A stretch of DNA of 64,000 nucleotides from Prostheceraeus crozeri (taxonomy: Eukaryota > Platyhelminthes > Polycladida > Euryleptidae): the NCBI GenBank assembly GCA_907163375.1, contig CAJQUW010007886.1, positions 124,001 through 188,000 on the forward strand, in the 5' to 3' direction. The notes beneath the pieces were generated by a model that was not told the origin of the DNA, did not search any database, and worked only from the letters and a program-made list of their open reading frames with translations. Positions 1-13,266 of the stretch are shown one piece after another (position 1 is the stretch's first letter; the number at the start of each line of letters is the position of its first letter). Position numbers and translations under genes: made by a program.

Positions 1-2700
1 TTATCAAAAATTGTCTCCAGTCTTAAAATTCAAAAAAAGTCGAAACTTGATGTTCGTACACAACAATCGCTATCATTTCATGCTCTATAAACATTCTTCA
101 AAAAGTTCATTCACAAATTATGGAATCCTAGTAAATGCAGCTTCACATACTTAGAGTTTCGATGTTTCTTTTACTGTCTTTACATAAAACTAGACATGCC
201 TAAAGTTCGAAGCTTTATTGAATGATCAATGATATCTCAGTATGAAGAAGAAAAATTAAAACATTGAGGTACCTGGACCCAATGCTGCAGCGACAGGTCC
301 ATCGCATTTCGATACTTTATGTCAACTTGAACCGACGCATAAAATTGTTTGTCCATGCATTAGTGAGCCAAGAAAATCAGAATGATCGAATACAGAAATT
401 TAGGCCTTGAAGTCGAACAACTTTGATGGCAACCTGAAATCAAGCCTTTCTAGTGCTAACACATCTCGCATATCACTAGGTTTCCACTGAAAGCATTGCG
501 ATACACGCACAGCAACAGCATATTGAGAAATTCTCAGACGAAACAGAGTATGTGACTAACTTCGAACAGATTCATTAATAAATCCATTCTTTGTCTCTTC
601 GACTTAAAACTTCGTCTCCGGAAGATTACATGTAGCACAGTTCCTGATCATTCGACATCATGTTGAGAGAAGGGGGAGATTCACACAGGGAGAGACGCGC
701 GCTATCACCCACATGTCAGCGCGTGTTCCAGGCCTGGAGAATCGATAATCCCTATCTGTTCATCTGACCTCAACTCAAGGATGCTCTAAATGCTAGGATG
801 TTGAGGATACATGCAGCTGCTAGCCAGGAATTTTGGCAACGCTGCTGTCCTGATGTTAGTCCACACCACACACGTGGCAGTGCGCTGCAATGATTTCACT
901 TACGAGGAAATCGAGGGTTCTAACGGAGGCTGTTGTTGTTCAACCTTTCCCAAATGTGAACAAATCAGACAAATGATGACAATTGATTTCATGACATTCG
1001 TCTAGACCTCTACGATTAATAATCTCATCTATCGACAGTTCTTTTGTCAAGGGAATTAATGGACATTTCCCCTTCGAAAGGACATGTATATTAGAGGAGA
1101 CAACCGAATGCAGCTGTTCATTTTTTACGAACAATAGTGCTCGGAGGTAAACCGAGTAAAATTGCTTTCTAGATTGAATTGGACTGAGATTCAAGGAAAT
1201 TTTGACGGTTGTAGAATATCAATCCCAGACGGACATGAAGTGGCCCGGAGTCATACAAGGACCTTGAGCTTAAATTCGAACAGACTGTCCACATAAGTGA
1301 CATAGACGCTCAAACATGAGCTGCTTTGTACTTCAATTTGTTGTGATGAGATCATTTGAAGACATAATAGCAATATTAATGCAGTCGTCTACTATCAGGC
1401 ATTATTATTTTCATGCACCTTCGCTTTTCTTCTCCTTTACCCTTCAACCTCTATTGAGGAAAATTTTGGTGAAGACGTTCGTCTTCATCCCTCAAACTTT
1501 GTAGAAAAAATATGCTTGAGTTCATTTCAGTTTATGGCTTAAATTATGGACAAATTTTGCTTTCTTACACAGTTCGCACCTAAATAATAACAGTAACTTA
1601 ACACAAATTCACTGAGCTGCAAGTGGAAATGGAACTGTCATACACCATTGGCGGCCCGATTCTACCTTCCACTTCGGCCAGACATCCAAATTTTATGGTC
1701 ACCAATGGCATGACCGTTTTAAAACACGTTTAAAACTTCCATATAATAGCATTTGATGTAGGAAAGTAATAAACATTGGCTATAACAACATATTCCCAGC
1801 TCCTAGTATTGGTGTCTCTTTGGTGTTTAGACGAGCTTGATTGCCCTGTAGCCTACCAGATAGCCTTCTCACACATTAGCCGAAGGCACGATTCTTGCAG
1901 GTTGTATTTCATTGAGCAGTATAAGGTTTGTCAATTGAATAGCTGTTTGTCAAAGGGCAAGGTATTATTCAAAACGATATGTATATAGCTGCTTTAAAAC
2001 CACGCTTTTGAACATAGCATAAAAAACTCTGCATGACTGTATGTCAAAAATTGCATGTGCAACATATTTCAATCACCCTACGATAACATCAAAGCTCAAG
2101 TTCGATGAGTCACACGAGCTTCTATGCAACATAATAGGCCTATTTAGGTCCAAAACGCAAGAAGTTTAATTGCGAACTTCGTCAAATGAAATATCATGCT
2201 TAATACATACACGAGGACATGCCTTAATAAGCCAATTACTTGCATGATTGTAATGAATTTCCGGTACACACCACGTCGCCAGTTCGGTCAGGAAAATTTA
2301 GGACCGATTACATGTCTGTTATGAGAAGGTGAAGGTCACATAGACATTGGAATATTCGAAGTCGTCTGTCAATGTCTGTCATTGATTGTGGTAGAAATAG
2401 GCGCGTATGTTTGAATATCACTTACATGTTTGATATTTCTTTGATTACGTACTTTGTAATACAAGGAAACTTGTGTTTCGTTTCTAATCGACACATCACT
2501 GAATCTATTCCTTCTTGTTTTAAGAAGCGAAGCCAACTTATCAGACACTTTACGTCAGATGATATGATCTGACCGCCAACGATGTGACATTATAATCAGA
2601 TGCTATCGTAAATCAAACATTTACCTAACTTCCTTTTCGCTTATATATACTCGTCAACTGCTACAAAGAATTGCCGTTACAATAATAATGTTCAACTCAC
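1..2700. other. STARD10-type intron or 3' flank, nothing recognised
   Basis: This AT-rich stretch lies downstream of the last visible STARD10-type exon (minus strand). I looked on the minus strand for the next START exon, which in the family continues with a K/P-rich segment and a TGY-like strand, and did not find it. It is therefore probably outside the window. Short open frames here (for example 84 codons at 940-1194 minus) resemble nothing I know and are probably chance. Confidence 0.5.
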
Positions 2701-2804
2701 TTTGTGAAAGATCGAATGATTGAAGATAATATATTCACTTGCAGTTTGTCTCCATGATCTCTGCATCACGAAATCTCGATTTTTGAAAGGTGGTAATGAC
2801 CGCA
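2701..2804 (-). CDS. STARD10: STARD10-like START-domain protein, internal exon
   Basis: This 104-bp internal exon encodes 35 residues of a START lipid-transfer domain. Spliced to the exon at 18537-18852 it reads [11 protein letters not shown], then a QRSW motif and a [11 protein letters not shown] end, which lines up residue by residue with the PLKNRD...LRSW...YIIMNYSVKH stretch of vertebrate STARD10. The acceptor is TGATTTCAG and the donor GTGAGT. The exon starts in phase 1, as the upstream exon requires, and ends in phase 0. STARD10 proteins shuttle phosphatidylcholine and phosphatidylethanolamine between membranes in the cytosol; that role is family knowledge. The following exons, with the rest of the lipid cavity and the C-terminal helix, are not in the window. 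Confidence 0.88.
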
Positions 2805-4715
2805 CTGAAATCATAACAGGGACTACATGTACAACATGTTGATCAATAACTTGGAGTGGGTGGCAAAATGAGACCTTAAGATTAGGATAACCTCCTGGAC
2901 AATTACGTGCAAAGATCAGGATGGCTTTTATCGTCACTACGCAAAAGTCATCCCCTCTCTTAGAAGCTTCTGTAACTGAACTGTCCTTTTTTTGTTCTAA
3001 ACATCTGACGGTCACATTCAAGCATAGACAAAGCATCCATATAACTTCAATCATTTCATCAATCTCTGTAGTTAGTTGTTGGTCATTGCGAAGCCAAAGT
3101 GTTCAAAAAAGAGTGTTTGATCTAGTAGCCTTCCTACGGAAGATCAAAATCTTGCTTTTACAGAATTTTTCGCCGTAGGCTCTAAGGTAAATGATAGAAG
3201 GACAATATTTATAGATCAGTGATAAATCAAATTCAAGAACTTGCATGTAGACTACAATGCTACAAACAATGCAATCCTTGTGAGTTGTTTCACAATTGCA
3301 GTTAATTGATTGTCACAAAAATTGTATATTTTTAGTCAGCAATAAATTTTCGATCACCCCTGACTGGTTTTCTCAGAAAGATATCACAATCACATAATTC
3401 GAAATCCCGCACACGTGCTGCATGGATTTACGCAATCGAATATCTCATCATCTATTTACCTATCCACCTATATCCTTGTCCTGTACTTTCCTTTCACTTT
3501 ATTGATCAATAATGAACACTTTGCTCTCCAAGACGCTCGGATGAAGCATGTTTGAAGAAGATTATTGACCCAGGTGTAGTTCGTCGGTGTAAACAATGGA
3601 TGTTGAGTCCATCAGCACGGTCAGTGTTACATGGACGGATAGAGCACTCACTTCACGTCATCTTGTAGTCGAATTTCATGCAAAGATGACTCAAGCAATC
3701 ATATTGACAATCTTCTACTATAATTCCTGACTCACTTGATTTGCTGCTACCCTTCATCATGCCTTCATTTACTAATTCTGTAATTTGAGTGAGTCAGGAT
3801 TTTCTATACACGCGTCAGCTGTGAGATAGGGAAGCGGAGATAGCTCGAAGTTTGAACAATATCTGACGCGTGTTGAAAGGTTCTCTCTTCACATGTGTTG
3901 ATATAAATTGAATAAAAATTGATTTTCTCGTAACATGAATGCCAATCACGTGGAATCGTGAAGTGTCATTCAATAGTACCTTAAAAGAATAAACATTGAC
4001 GCTATCCGTTAAATCATGAACTCGATTATTAGCACTAAAAATGTCAAAATGACAGACTTGTTAAGTGATCTCATGGCAGAGCATTCGATGCTCTTAGTTA
4101 GTAAAATCAATGAATTGTTATATAGAGCACTTATCGACAACTCGTCGCCTACTCTTTCGAGTAACTCCAAACATGCTTGCTTTATTCGTTCATTTTCTAA
4201 GTGAACTTCTATCTAAATGCCATTTCGTTACCAGACCATTTCGTCGATGAAAAAAAACTTTATTAAGCACTTGAATTATGGATCATGATCTGGCCTCTAA
4301 TGCTCATCGACATTCCGGAGAAAGATAAGACTCCTCCCCATCCCTCCCTAACCTCCTAAGTATTCCTTCAAATAAATTCATGACACAACATATTTGGTGT
4401 CTCAACTTTCTTATGATGGTACTCACTTGCCGCATCTCACTCATCATCATGCTGCAAATAGCAATTCAAAATCATCAATTTTGAGACTTTTAAGAATATC
4501 AAAATTTTGATGAAATTTGGCCATAAATTTCCTAAATGATTGATGTTCACGATCCCAAACTGGTTAAATCTACGGAGAAGTTGCTTACGAGTACAAAACG
4601 AGATTGATAGGATTGATTTGTGTCCCTCTATAAATCACAACCGCACGATGCAGAACACCTCTTCTCTTGCACACAAATACACACGACGCTCAAAGTCACA
4701 CCATTTTACCCGTGG
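2805..4715. other. Intron sequence of the STARD10-like gene
   Basis: This belongs to the 15.7-kb intron, to the right of the 2701-2804 exon. I see no coding signal. It contains one foldback (3725-3799), listed separately. The last few bases before 4716 form the left flank of the hAT insertion. Confidence 0.5.
3725..3799. repeat. Inverted repeat with perfect 12-bp arms
   Basis: TCCTGACTCACT at 3725-3736 is matched by AGTGAGTCAGGA at 3788-3799, with a loop of about 50 bases. It is probably a small foldback relic. No target duplication is evident. Confidence 0.6.
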
Positions 4716-4723
4716 GTTGCATC

Positions 4724-7700
4724 CAGAGTGTGACTGAACGCCGTTCAATTGAACTAGTTCATGAACTAGTTCACGATTTTCGTGAACTTTAACTGAACGG
4801 CGTTCTTTTTTTCAAAATTGAACTTGAACTGAACGGCGTTCGCATATTTCGGAGATGAACGGCAGTTAACTGCTCCCGTTCATTTCTACCTTTGAACCTT
4901 CACACATGATTGTCCGGAATTGCTTCAAGCTAGAATTTACTCTACGGTTGCTTCTCCCATGGCTGCACCCTGTACTATTTTTGTCCATGCTGTTGGAAGC
5001 TTGACGCTCATGATGCCACGCAGGCATAATATTTATTTCTTGGAAATCTTAGATGTTGGCATTTCCGATAAAGTAAGATAGAACCGTCCTCCATTGTTGG
5101 AACCCAACCGAATGCAGCATGAAAATTGCCACGTCAGCTCTATATTTAGAAGTCCTTTATGAATTGAAGTGAAGTGTTAATATTATATCGAATGATAAAA
5201 AAGCGCACGCTGTGACGTGTGATATGGGGATTAGATGTCTCTGCGAATAATTCATTATGAAAATGCAGTCACAGTGTTCTTATGCCTTCTGTTAAAGTGG
5301 TGAAGTTTTATCTCCAAGTGGCTCGATGGCAAAGCGGAAAGAATGACAGTGAGAAGTGGGACATGTATGAACCCATTTTTACTTTCAATAAGCAGACCGA
5401 TGATAAACTACAAATGCAATCTTTGCCAAAGTGTGTGTTCTGCAGCTATACTTTCACGCTCGAACCTCAAGCGTCATCTCTCTAATCAACACGATTCCAC
5501 TCATGTCAAGGAATTCGAAGCGATCGTCTCAGGTTGTACAGCAAAGAAAAAGAAAGGCCAAGACCAAAGCACCCTAGATGCAATCAAAGCAAACTGCTAG
5601 TCAAAGCAATCTGTGCCCAGCCAGGAGAAAGTTGATCAGCTCATTGCGGAGTTCATTCCTTCTTGTGGCATGCCATTCACAATTGTCCGCAGACAGGGCA
5701 TCCCCAAGTTTGTCATGGGATTGGCGCCAGGTCGAACTGTTCTATCTTACGCCACTTTGATGTCCAAGTTAAATGCAGACTTCAACACCATGAAGACGAA
5801 CATGAAGAAGGAATTCTCAAACATCTCAGTCTTCTGTCTTACTGCTGACTGCTGGACTACATTCCGCCGCGGATACTTAGGTGTGACTATTCATTGGCTC
5901 ACATCCAAACCTTGAGAGGAAGTCTGCTGTGTTAGCATGCAGGCGAATGTAAGGCAATCACACTTATGACCGCATTGCCGAAGAGCTCGAGGCCATAATG
6001 CGCGATTTTGGCATCCAGAATAAGATGGATAGGAAGGAGGAGTTGTGACTGACAATGAGTCGAATTTTGTGAAGAGCTTCAAACACTGGAGAAGAAGGCT
6101 CATGCCGCTCTAGCTGAATTATTAAAGGAAGCATCAAACAAAGGTGAGGAAGACGATGACGCTGATGAAAATGACAATGACGAGGATGGTGTAATTTATC
6201 AAGAACTTACTGACATTCTCTCTTCGTCTGACACTCTACGCTTTTCTCTTACTGCACATTTTCGGTGTTCTGCTCACACAATGAACTTAATCGCAACAAA
6301 GGACGTTGAAAAATACTTGAACGACCGCCGAACAGCTTCAAAAGAGTATCACGAAAGACAATGCTGAAAACTACACGACTCGTGGAATAAACAGTCAAAG
6401 AGCACATCATTGCTCAGAGGATTGAAGACACGTGCGGTGAGAAGCTTGTTGTGCCTATCTGTACAGCACCTTTCACGCTATGGAGCGGGTGCAGGAAATC
6501 TTGAACGAGGAAGATGATAAGATGCAGTCACTATTTGATCACTTAGGACATCGTCATCACTTCAGAATGACGAGAAGATATTTATCCAGGAGTACGTAAC
6601 CACAATGCAGTACTTCGCCTGTGTACTCGATATTCTTCAAGGAGACAAGCATATGTTCTTGGGTTATTTGTTGCCAACCATCCACGTACTGAAGGAAAAG
6701 CTGCTGGAAGTGAAAAATACTTTGACAGTGTGCAAGCCCCTTGTGGATGGCCTTGTGGCTGGACTTGACAAACGATTCGGACACCTTCTGAGTGATGAAA
6801 AATACCTCCTCGCCTCAGTGTGCCACCCCAAGTTCAAGCGCCTGGACTTCATCCATGAGGAAAATCGAAGAGCTGCGGCCTATAAGCTACTGCAAGATGC
6901 CGTAGAGAAAGAAATGCCCCTTGATGAAAAGCGAGTCGACATCGAAGAGAAATCAAAGGACAAGATTGCATCCTTTTTTTCATCCAAAAAAGTGCGTTCT
7001 TCTTCGAAAGGAACTAATTGAGAGGTTTCTCCACTCAGGACACTGAAGAGCTGGCTTTGTTGAACGTGTTTCCAGCCATCAAAAGAGTTTTTGTGGTGCA
7101 ATCAAACACTACATTGCCATCTAGCGCCCCCGTTGAAAGGCTTTTTTCCCATGCTGGAGAACTCTTCAGCTGGAAGTGATGTCGTCTATCTGACAAAAAC
7201 TTTGAACAGCAATTACTGTTGCAACTGAACAAGTGTTTCATTTTAGTATGTACATGTAGACATCATTCTCACCATTTTCCAACTAGTGTAGTGTGAAAGA
7301 ATTAAGAAATCATAGAATCGATGTGATGTTTTGAAGAGCAAATTGAGCTTTTTCAATACTTAATTAAATCTTTTGTTTTTGTCAATTTGCATTCTATGTA
7401 AGCAATTACATCTGCGGTCACATGCAACTATAAACAGGACTTGTCAGTCTATCCGGACAGTTACCGTGAACGTCGAAGTTACGTGGCAATGATATCAGAT
7501 ACAGAATTTGCCAATACTGTCTACATTCGCATCAAAGCACAATGCTAGGCCTACAATAGTATCGCATCGTCACATCATCACTCCTCCATTATGAAAAACT
7601 ATTTTTTAGGAAATTGCCATAGTTCATGAAAAGTTGTCTAGTGCTCATAGATGGCTACATTTGTGGTGTGAGATATGGGCTTTCTCAAACAGAATTTTGC

Positions 7701-8290
7701 ATTTAGTTATGCGCAAAGCGCAAGATATATACATATGCATTGATGACATGTGTATGTGTGTCACCTTTTCTGTGCATGCATGTGATTTCACCTGCATAGG
7801 CCATTAATGGCTTGACCACAGCAGCGACAATTTAACCAAATTTAGTGACCAAGAATTGTAGACCCGCTCTAGTACTGATCGTTGTTTCTTCTCCATCTAT
7901 TAACGATAAATTTGCACAAGCATATGCCTTCATACAATTGCCATTATGTCACAGAGGAAAAGGCTGCTAAGCCATGTAATCATATAACCCGGAAGTTCTC
8001 TAAATTGCATCTTACACTAAAGCTTTTTATGTGAAGGAAGCGTTGACTCAATTATTTGATAGATAAGCGCATTCGAAGTAAAGGTCAAAATTTCATTTTG
8101 AAATGAACGGGAAATGAACGAAAAGGGAAATCGGTGAACGTGAAGTGAACGAGATGGACATGTTGCTGAACTTGAACTGAACGGCGTTCAATTTTTGAAA
8201 CCGTGAACTTGAACTGAACGGAGTTCACAAATTTAAAAATGAAAGTGAACTGAACGCCGTTCAAAATTTTCGTGAACTTGTCACTCACTG
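4724..8290 (+). mobile_element. hAT DNA transposon, 3.57 kb, broken transposase
   Basis: The ends CAGAGTGTGAC and (reverse complement of the right end) CAGTGAGTGAC form hAT-type terminal inverted repeats. They are flanked by a perfect 8-bp target duplication GTTGCATC at 4716-4723 and 8291-8298, the length diagnostic of hAT. Both subterminal regions are packed with the palindrome GAACGGCGTTC and half-sites GTGAACTTGAACTGAAC, probable transposase binding sites. The interior encodes a decayed BED-finger hAT transposase. The target was a pre-existing GC-rich sequence whose other half continues at 8299. Confidence 0.93.
5343..7245 (+). pseudogene. hAT transposase with BED zinc finger (decayed)
   Basis: This is the DDE-type (RNase H-like) transposase of the hAT element. 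A BED finger is visible (YKCNLCQS, then SNLKRHLSNQH, about 5400-5500). A catalytic-core start follows (VFCLTADCWTTFRRGYLGV, about 5826-5885), then a TDNESNFVKSF stretch (about 6045-6075), the region before the dimerisation domain (YLLASVCHPKFKRLDFI, about 6810-6860), and the C-terminal dimerisation signature (SSAPVERLFSHAGELFS, then RLSDKNFEQ, about 7115-7210). Frames change several times and there are in-frame stops, for example TAG at 5598-5600 between the BED finger and the core, and TGA shortly after the ERLFS motif. No intact protein can be made. Family assignment rests on the ADCWT, APVERLFS and BED motifs. Confidence 0.88.
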
Positions 8291-8298
8291 GTTGCATC

Positions 8299-8425
8299 CG
8301 TCAGGAATGAGGATGGGGACGGGGAGCTCACCCCACGCTGGGAGTGGGCGATCGGCCCGCCCAACACCCTGAGGACCACTGCATCCCCTCCCAATAGCAG
8401 GGAGAGGATGGGTTGACACCACCAC
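8299..8425. repeat. GC-rich repeat tail interrupted by the hAT insertion
   Basis: Removing the hAT element rejoins CCCGTGGGTTGCATCC to GTCAGGAATGAGGATGGG, followed by about 100 GC-rich bases and a short (CCA)n run. The phrase GGGTTGCATCCGTCAGGAA recalls the 3' ends of some animal LINEs and SINEs. That identity is from memory and uncertain. Confidence 0.3.
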
Positions 8426-11223
8426 CACCAATACAACTCAAGTAGCATATAGGCATAAGGGATGTTTTTTACAAAAGAAGGGCACCCTATGCATTCAAAT
8501 GATTGGAAAATGCATAGAAATGACTGCTATTTGAGCCATCAAAATAAGCATAATATACTTACATAATGACATCTGAATTTCCAATACTCTATGCGATGCC
8601 AATGATACAGTAGCTGGTCAAGTATGATTAACAGACTCATATTCATGAAATAATCTATCCATGTTGAAAATCAATGTGCTTAATTGAAAGTCATCATACG
8701 AAGCGTCTACAAAACGTGTCCATTTTAAACCTTCGACAAAAGTGCTTTGTAAAATAGGTCACGAAGTTCACCGTCCGTTCAGCCAAATCCGTCAAATTTT
8801 GGAGAGAAGGTTGAAACCACGCGAGAACTAAAAGTCAGGCGGCCTAGTTTTCGGTGACCACAGCAAAACTGCGACAGGGGAGGGGCGAATCATCTCCCAG
8901 TGCGGATAAGGCTGATATTGAATTCATAAGTGGTCTATTGCCAAAACATGAACAAACATTGGATAAACACGAACATAACGAGATAAACATCATGGTAACA
9001 TATGAAGAGAAAAAAAACATATCAGCCGAAAGGAAGGCAAGGTTGCGAATAAAAGGTGCTGCAATTCTTCACACTACCTTAAAATTTTCAGAGATAGTTG
9101 TTTCGTTTCGCGATGTAGTTTATTTATTAGAGTAATTACATACATCTTTGCATTGTGCACATTTATTCTCGAATCATTGTTCGAACGTTAACATATAATC
9201 ATCATCGTAAGTACAATATGACTTAACTGTCCCATGTCCTAAGTCTTCCCAATTATTAAGCATTATTAAAATGAGGTGAACCGACCAGGGTGCATCAATA
9301 GATATCAAAATCATATTTATAAAAGACTAAATGTAAACTTTTAGATTAGAAAAATGTCTCACCTGTAATGATAGAATTACAAATCCTGCAAATCGTATCC
9401 ACAAAGTTGTTGGTCGGTTCACCTCGATGTGCTTAGATAAAGTTGCAAGTGGATCTAGAGGTTGATGCAATTCATTATAAAGCGGACTGAATAGTTCTCA
9501 TGATGAAACTTGCTGTTTCGACAATGAAGATAATAGACAAATTTCATTTTAATGTCTGCGTTTGCATAGAAATAGGTCTGTTTTCACTCGATCTATTACT
9601 GAACAAATTCATTTGTTTCAATTACTCAGGCATTAATTCCAAAACCGAAATTATCATCAACTGAACTTCACTGTTGATTTGCTATTTGAAATGGCTCGAT
9701 ATGCCAACGTACTTTAAAATGAAGTGGAACAGTACGCTCACTTTTGCGAAGTTCGCTAGATATCTTCCCAAATTGAATTAGATATTCCAAATTGAAATTA
9801 AGTGCACACATGAAATTCATCTTCAATAAATTCCTCCCTAAAACTATGCGATTTTCAGAATTTTGTGATGCAAGCACTATATACATTGTACATGTAATCA
9901 ATTTATTAACCATCTCGGTCGCCAGTTTCTTTCATACCTGTGATATACATAATTTTGCATTTACATATTGCATAAATGTAAAACTAGCAGCTTGACAACC
10001 AAACAGCAGAGAGAATCTAAATATGGTGTGCTGAGGCAGACGCATATCTTAAAAATAATTCAAAAAAAGATCAATAAGTCATAAATCGCATAATCGCTTT
10101 TTTGCGAAAAAACGATTAAACGAATCATGGCAGATTAGTCCTTTTCGAATTACTATTAGGAGAGAGAATCGGAGTTACTTTAATCAGAAGTTGCTATAAT
10201 CTACAACTGCGAAAACAAGTACGATATTAAAACGAACAGTTACAGCTACCTGTGGCTGTTAGTCTGCATGCTACTTTCAACATGTTGAAAGCTTTACTCA
10301 ATTTGTTTTGTTTCCACATAATTTCAGGAGACTTTTTGAATGAAGACCGCATGGCGTACATAATGCCTTCTTGAGAATTATCATAGCTGCTGTGGTGTAG
10401 ATAAGAACGATAAAGCGGACATATTTTCTATCGTCCAGATATTTGAAGATGTAATAACCATGGAAACAGGGATGCTAAGCGCCATATTTACTTTCAACTT
10501 CTCATTTATGTTAGGCTTTCATATAACATGATAAGAACATGAAGTTCACATGAACATCGATGAGTACGCTATCATTAATAGACGCATATCTCCGACAACA
10601 CCATAGATGTCGTATCACAATGAGTAACCAGCAGTTCTCAATTATTCTATTCAACGATGAATCAATTGAATACTTACACAAGTAGGCCTGTGTCAAGTAT
10701 TGGTGATACAGTCGCTCGAAGCTAGGATAATGCGCGAATGAGAACATGGTGATGTTTAAGAGAGATATTCCAATAAACTATGATGAGAAGTTCAACCAGA
10801 GGAATCTAATAAACTGAATAGACTTACATGCCTATTTCATCACACCCAAAGACATCCAACTAGAAGAGCAAATCTTTCCCGCTAAGAATATATCTAACCC
10901 CTAAATATCAAAAATCATGATGTCGGGCTTTAACTGCAGTCCTCACGAAATGAAGGGACGAAATATAAGCCTTATACTTTAAATTTCTTTTCTTTGCATA
11001 CTATGCGACCAAAATATAAATACAAAAACACTTGATTCATTGTCGATCGATTTCGTATCGCTTATTGAGACATCATCGGGGCATCAAGTCAAATCAGCAA
11101 AATGAGGTTTAGATACAAATTAAAATGATCAAGTAAACACAGTTAAGTACATCTAAAATGAAATTTGCAATAGAATGATTGGAGAGGTAACTGCGCATTT
11201 ACAATTACATCTCTGTAGTACAA
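8426..11223. other. Intron sequence, no gene recognised
   Basis: This is AT-rich intronic DNA of the STARD10-like gene. A 93-codon plus-strand frame at 8854-9135 is rich in Lys, Glu and Arg but matches no family I know and has no clear splice context; I treat it as chance. No terminal repeats were found. Confidence 0.5.
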
Positions 11224-11785
11224 TTAAAAGATATGCAACGGAACAGAAGAATCGCATTCGTTCAATAAATTGTCAGTTTCATGCATTTTAATCAATATGG
11301 ATTCAGCTATGCGAGTGTGCTTAGTACGGCAGACAATAGAAAAATCATTGGCTGTCGCTTTATGAATATGCCTCGTAGCTTCAGAATCTTCAGCGGTCCT
11401 CCTTTAATATGCTCATCAATGCGAGTAATCAGGTGCCTACGAGTCTCACCTATGTGAAAACTGTCGCATTGCCCACATTTGAATTTGCAAACTAAATTAG
11501 ACTTGTAGGCACCGGATCTTTGTTGGGAAAGATACTGCGAGTTTTGAGGTTATCAAAAACTACGGAAAGTTTATGGTTTTTCGGTAGGATGCGACTGACG
11601 ACATGAACAGTTTTCAATGTCTCCTTTTCTTTTTCTTTCACGTAGGGTAACTTCCAATAAGTATAGGAAATATTCGAATTCAAATTTTGATCCGAATTAT
11701 GCGAAGTAGTATTTTGTTCTTTTCTTTCTATCAAGCTACTTAGTTTCAGTTTATCACCATAGTACAGTGACTTTGCGATCATTAA
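11224..11785 (-). mobile_element. Penelope-like retroelement fragment with GIY-YIG domain
   Basis: On the minus strand, a YWKLPYVKEKEKETLK linker (about 11650) leads to VVFDNLKTRSIFPNKDPVP. After a one-base frame change near 11500 comes VCKFKCGQCDSFHIGETRRH (11430-11495), with the CxxC and the GIY-YIG-type IGETRRHL...RI.EH signature. After another frame change comes TRIAESILIKMH...SSVPLHIF and a stop at 11224-11226, the usual C-terminus of Penelope-like proteins. The reverse transcriptase is absent, so this is a 5'-truncated copy, as is normal for such elements. The GIY-YIG domain nicks target DNA for reverse transcription in intact family members. Confidence 0.85.
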
Positions 11786-13266
11786 AATTGAATTAAAATT
11801 GAATTAAATATTGAGAATGTTATCATTGAAAGTCGGATGTAGGGCTATCCACAAGGTAGTATCGGTATCGTAGTGTCTTACAATATGTTATCACATCAGC
11901 AATCCAGATAGTTGTAGTGCACTGCTACTACAGAAACTCTTTATGGCTTCCAATTTTCCTGTATTCATTTCTTCAACTACGAACTTTGCATGTTCATCAA
12001 TGTACTGAATGCTTGAACTCGGGACACTCAATGAAGGAGCAATTTTCCAGAATAATTATCAAATGATACATCTCTAGGAAATGGAAATCTAATTAATTCC
12101 ACCATCGATTTAGAACTACAAACGAATGATGATGTATACAACGTAATGATGATGCCATGATAGTAGAACGGCTCTGTGCACTCTCGTACAAAATTTGTAT
12201 GTATTGTAAGCCAAGATTGGCCTTATCCTCTTCCAATGACAATAGCAGCAGCATCACAATTTTGTTGTGCTGAATTGCGGTTGGGGGGTCTTAGCTACGA
12301 AGTACAGGTGTTACAGGTACCGCTCAGTGATAGTTTTTCGTGTCAGACAATATTTTATGCGCCTAATAATCAAATGCCGTGAGTGCAAACTTTTCTCTAT
12401 CAGTCGATCTAGGAATTGCAAATCATTGATAAATTAATGATGAAATCACTTTAATGACTTATTTTTCTTTATTCAGAAAATTTTCCATTCGCCTGATAGT
12501 ACCACATATAATAATGAAGCAGAGAAGAATGCTACAAAACTAAAATTATAAATTTCTTTTCTTTATCTCCTCATCCACCCGATACAGCTGCTTGTTTTTG
12601 GAGTTTTCGTTTCATTTGGTCTGATCTTTACTCATTTTTATCACTCTTTATACGGCAACTAATTTGTTATTGCATCATTTCCCTATCCTTCATTTTGATG
12701 TGACGACAGTGATAACTTGACATCTGTGATTATGCTGTAAATGACTGCACTTCTCGCTACGATAGTCCACTGAGACGCTCAGCATACAATATAAACTTGG
12801 TTTATAGAATGGCATTATTCTGCAAACAACATCCATCTAAAAATTATGGAAAATGCAGTTTGGATTGATCTCCGTTATTTGATCGCAGTTTTCAATATCA
12901 AAGTCCAATGTAACAACACACGCGTGACACATACACAGACACTAGTTGTAGAAGATATGATCAATTTCTCAGACTGAAAGACTCAAGTCTGGCTGATCTG
13001 GTCGATGATATTTCTCATATAATATTTAGATGTACGTCTAACTCAGCACTGATCTGATGTTGGCAGTCTGTGACGATAAAATATATCGGAAATACTAGCT
13101 ATTCCCTCACTCCCTCATTCAACTACATAATGAGAGCATGAGTGATTCATCAACATATGTGACAGTCACGCGACTAATTCTCTATCAACTGCAATGCACT
13201 TGCAATATGTAGAGCAGCACATTGATCAACTGTAGACTTTATTTTTCTGACTTGAAATGACGTTGT
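11786..13266. other. Intron sequence, no gene recognised
   Basis: AT-rich intronic DNA between the Penelope-like fragment and the hAT-like composite. I see no coding signal or terminal repeats. Confidence 0.5.

Noticed and set aside
8854-9135. 93-codon Lys/Glu-rich plus-strand frame
   Set aside because: Inside the STARD10-type intron on the opposite strand, with no homology or conserved motif that I can see.
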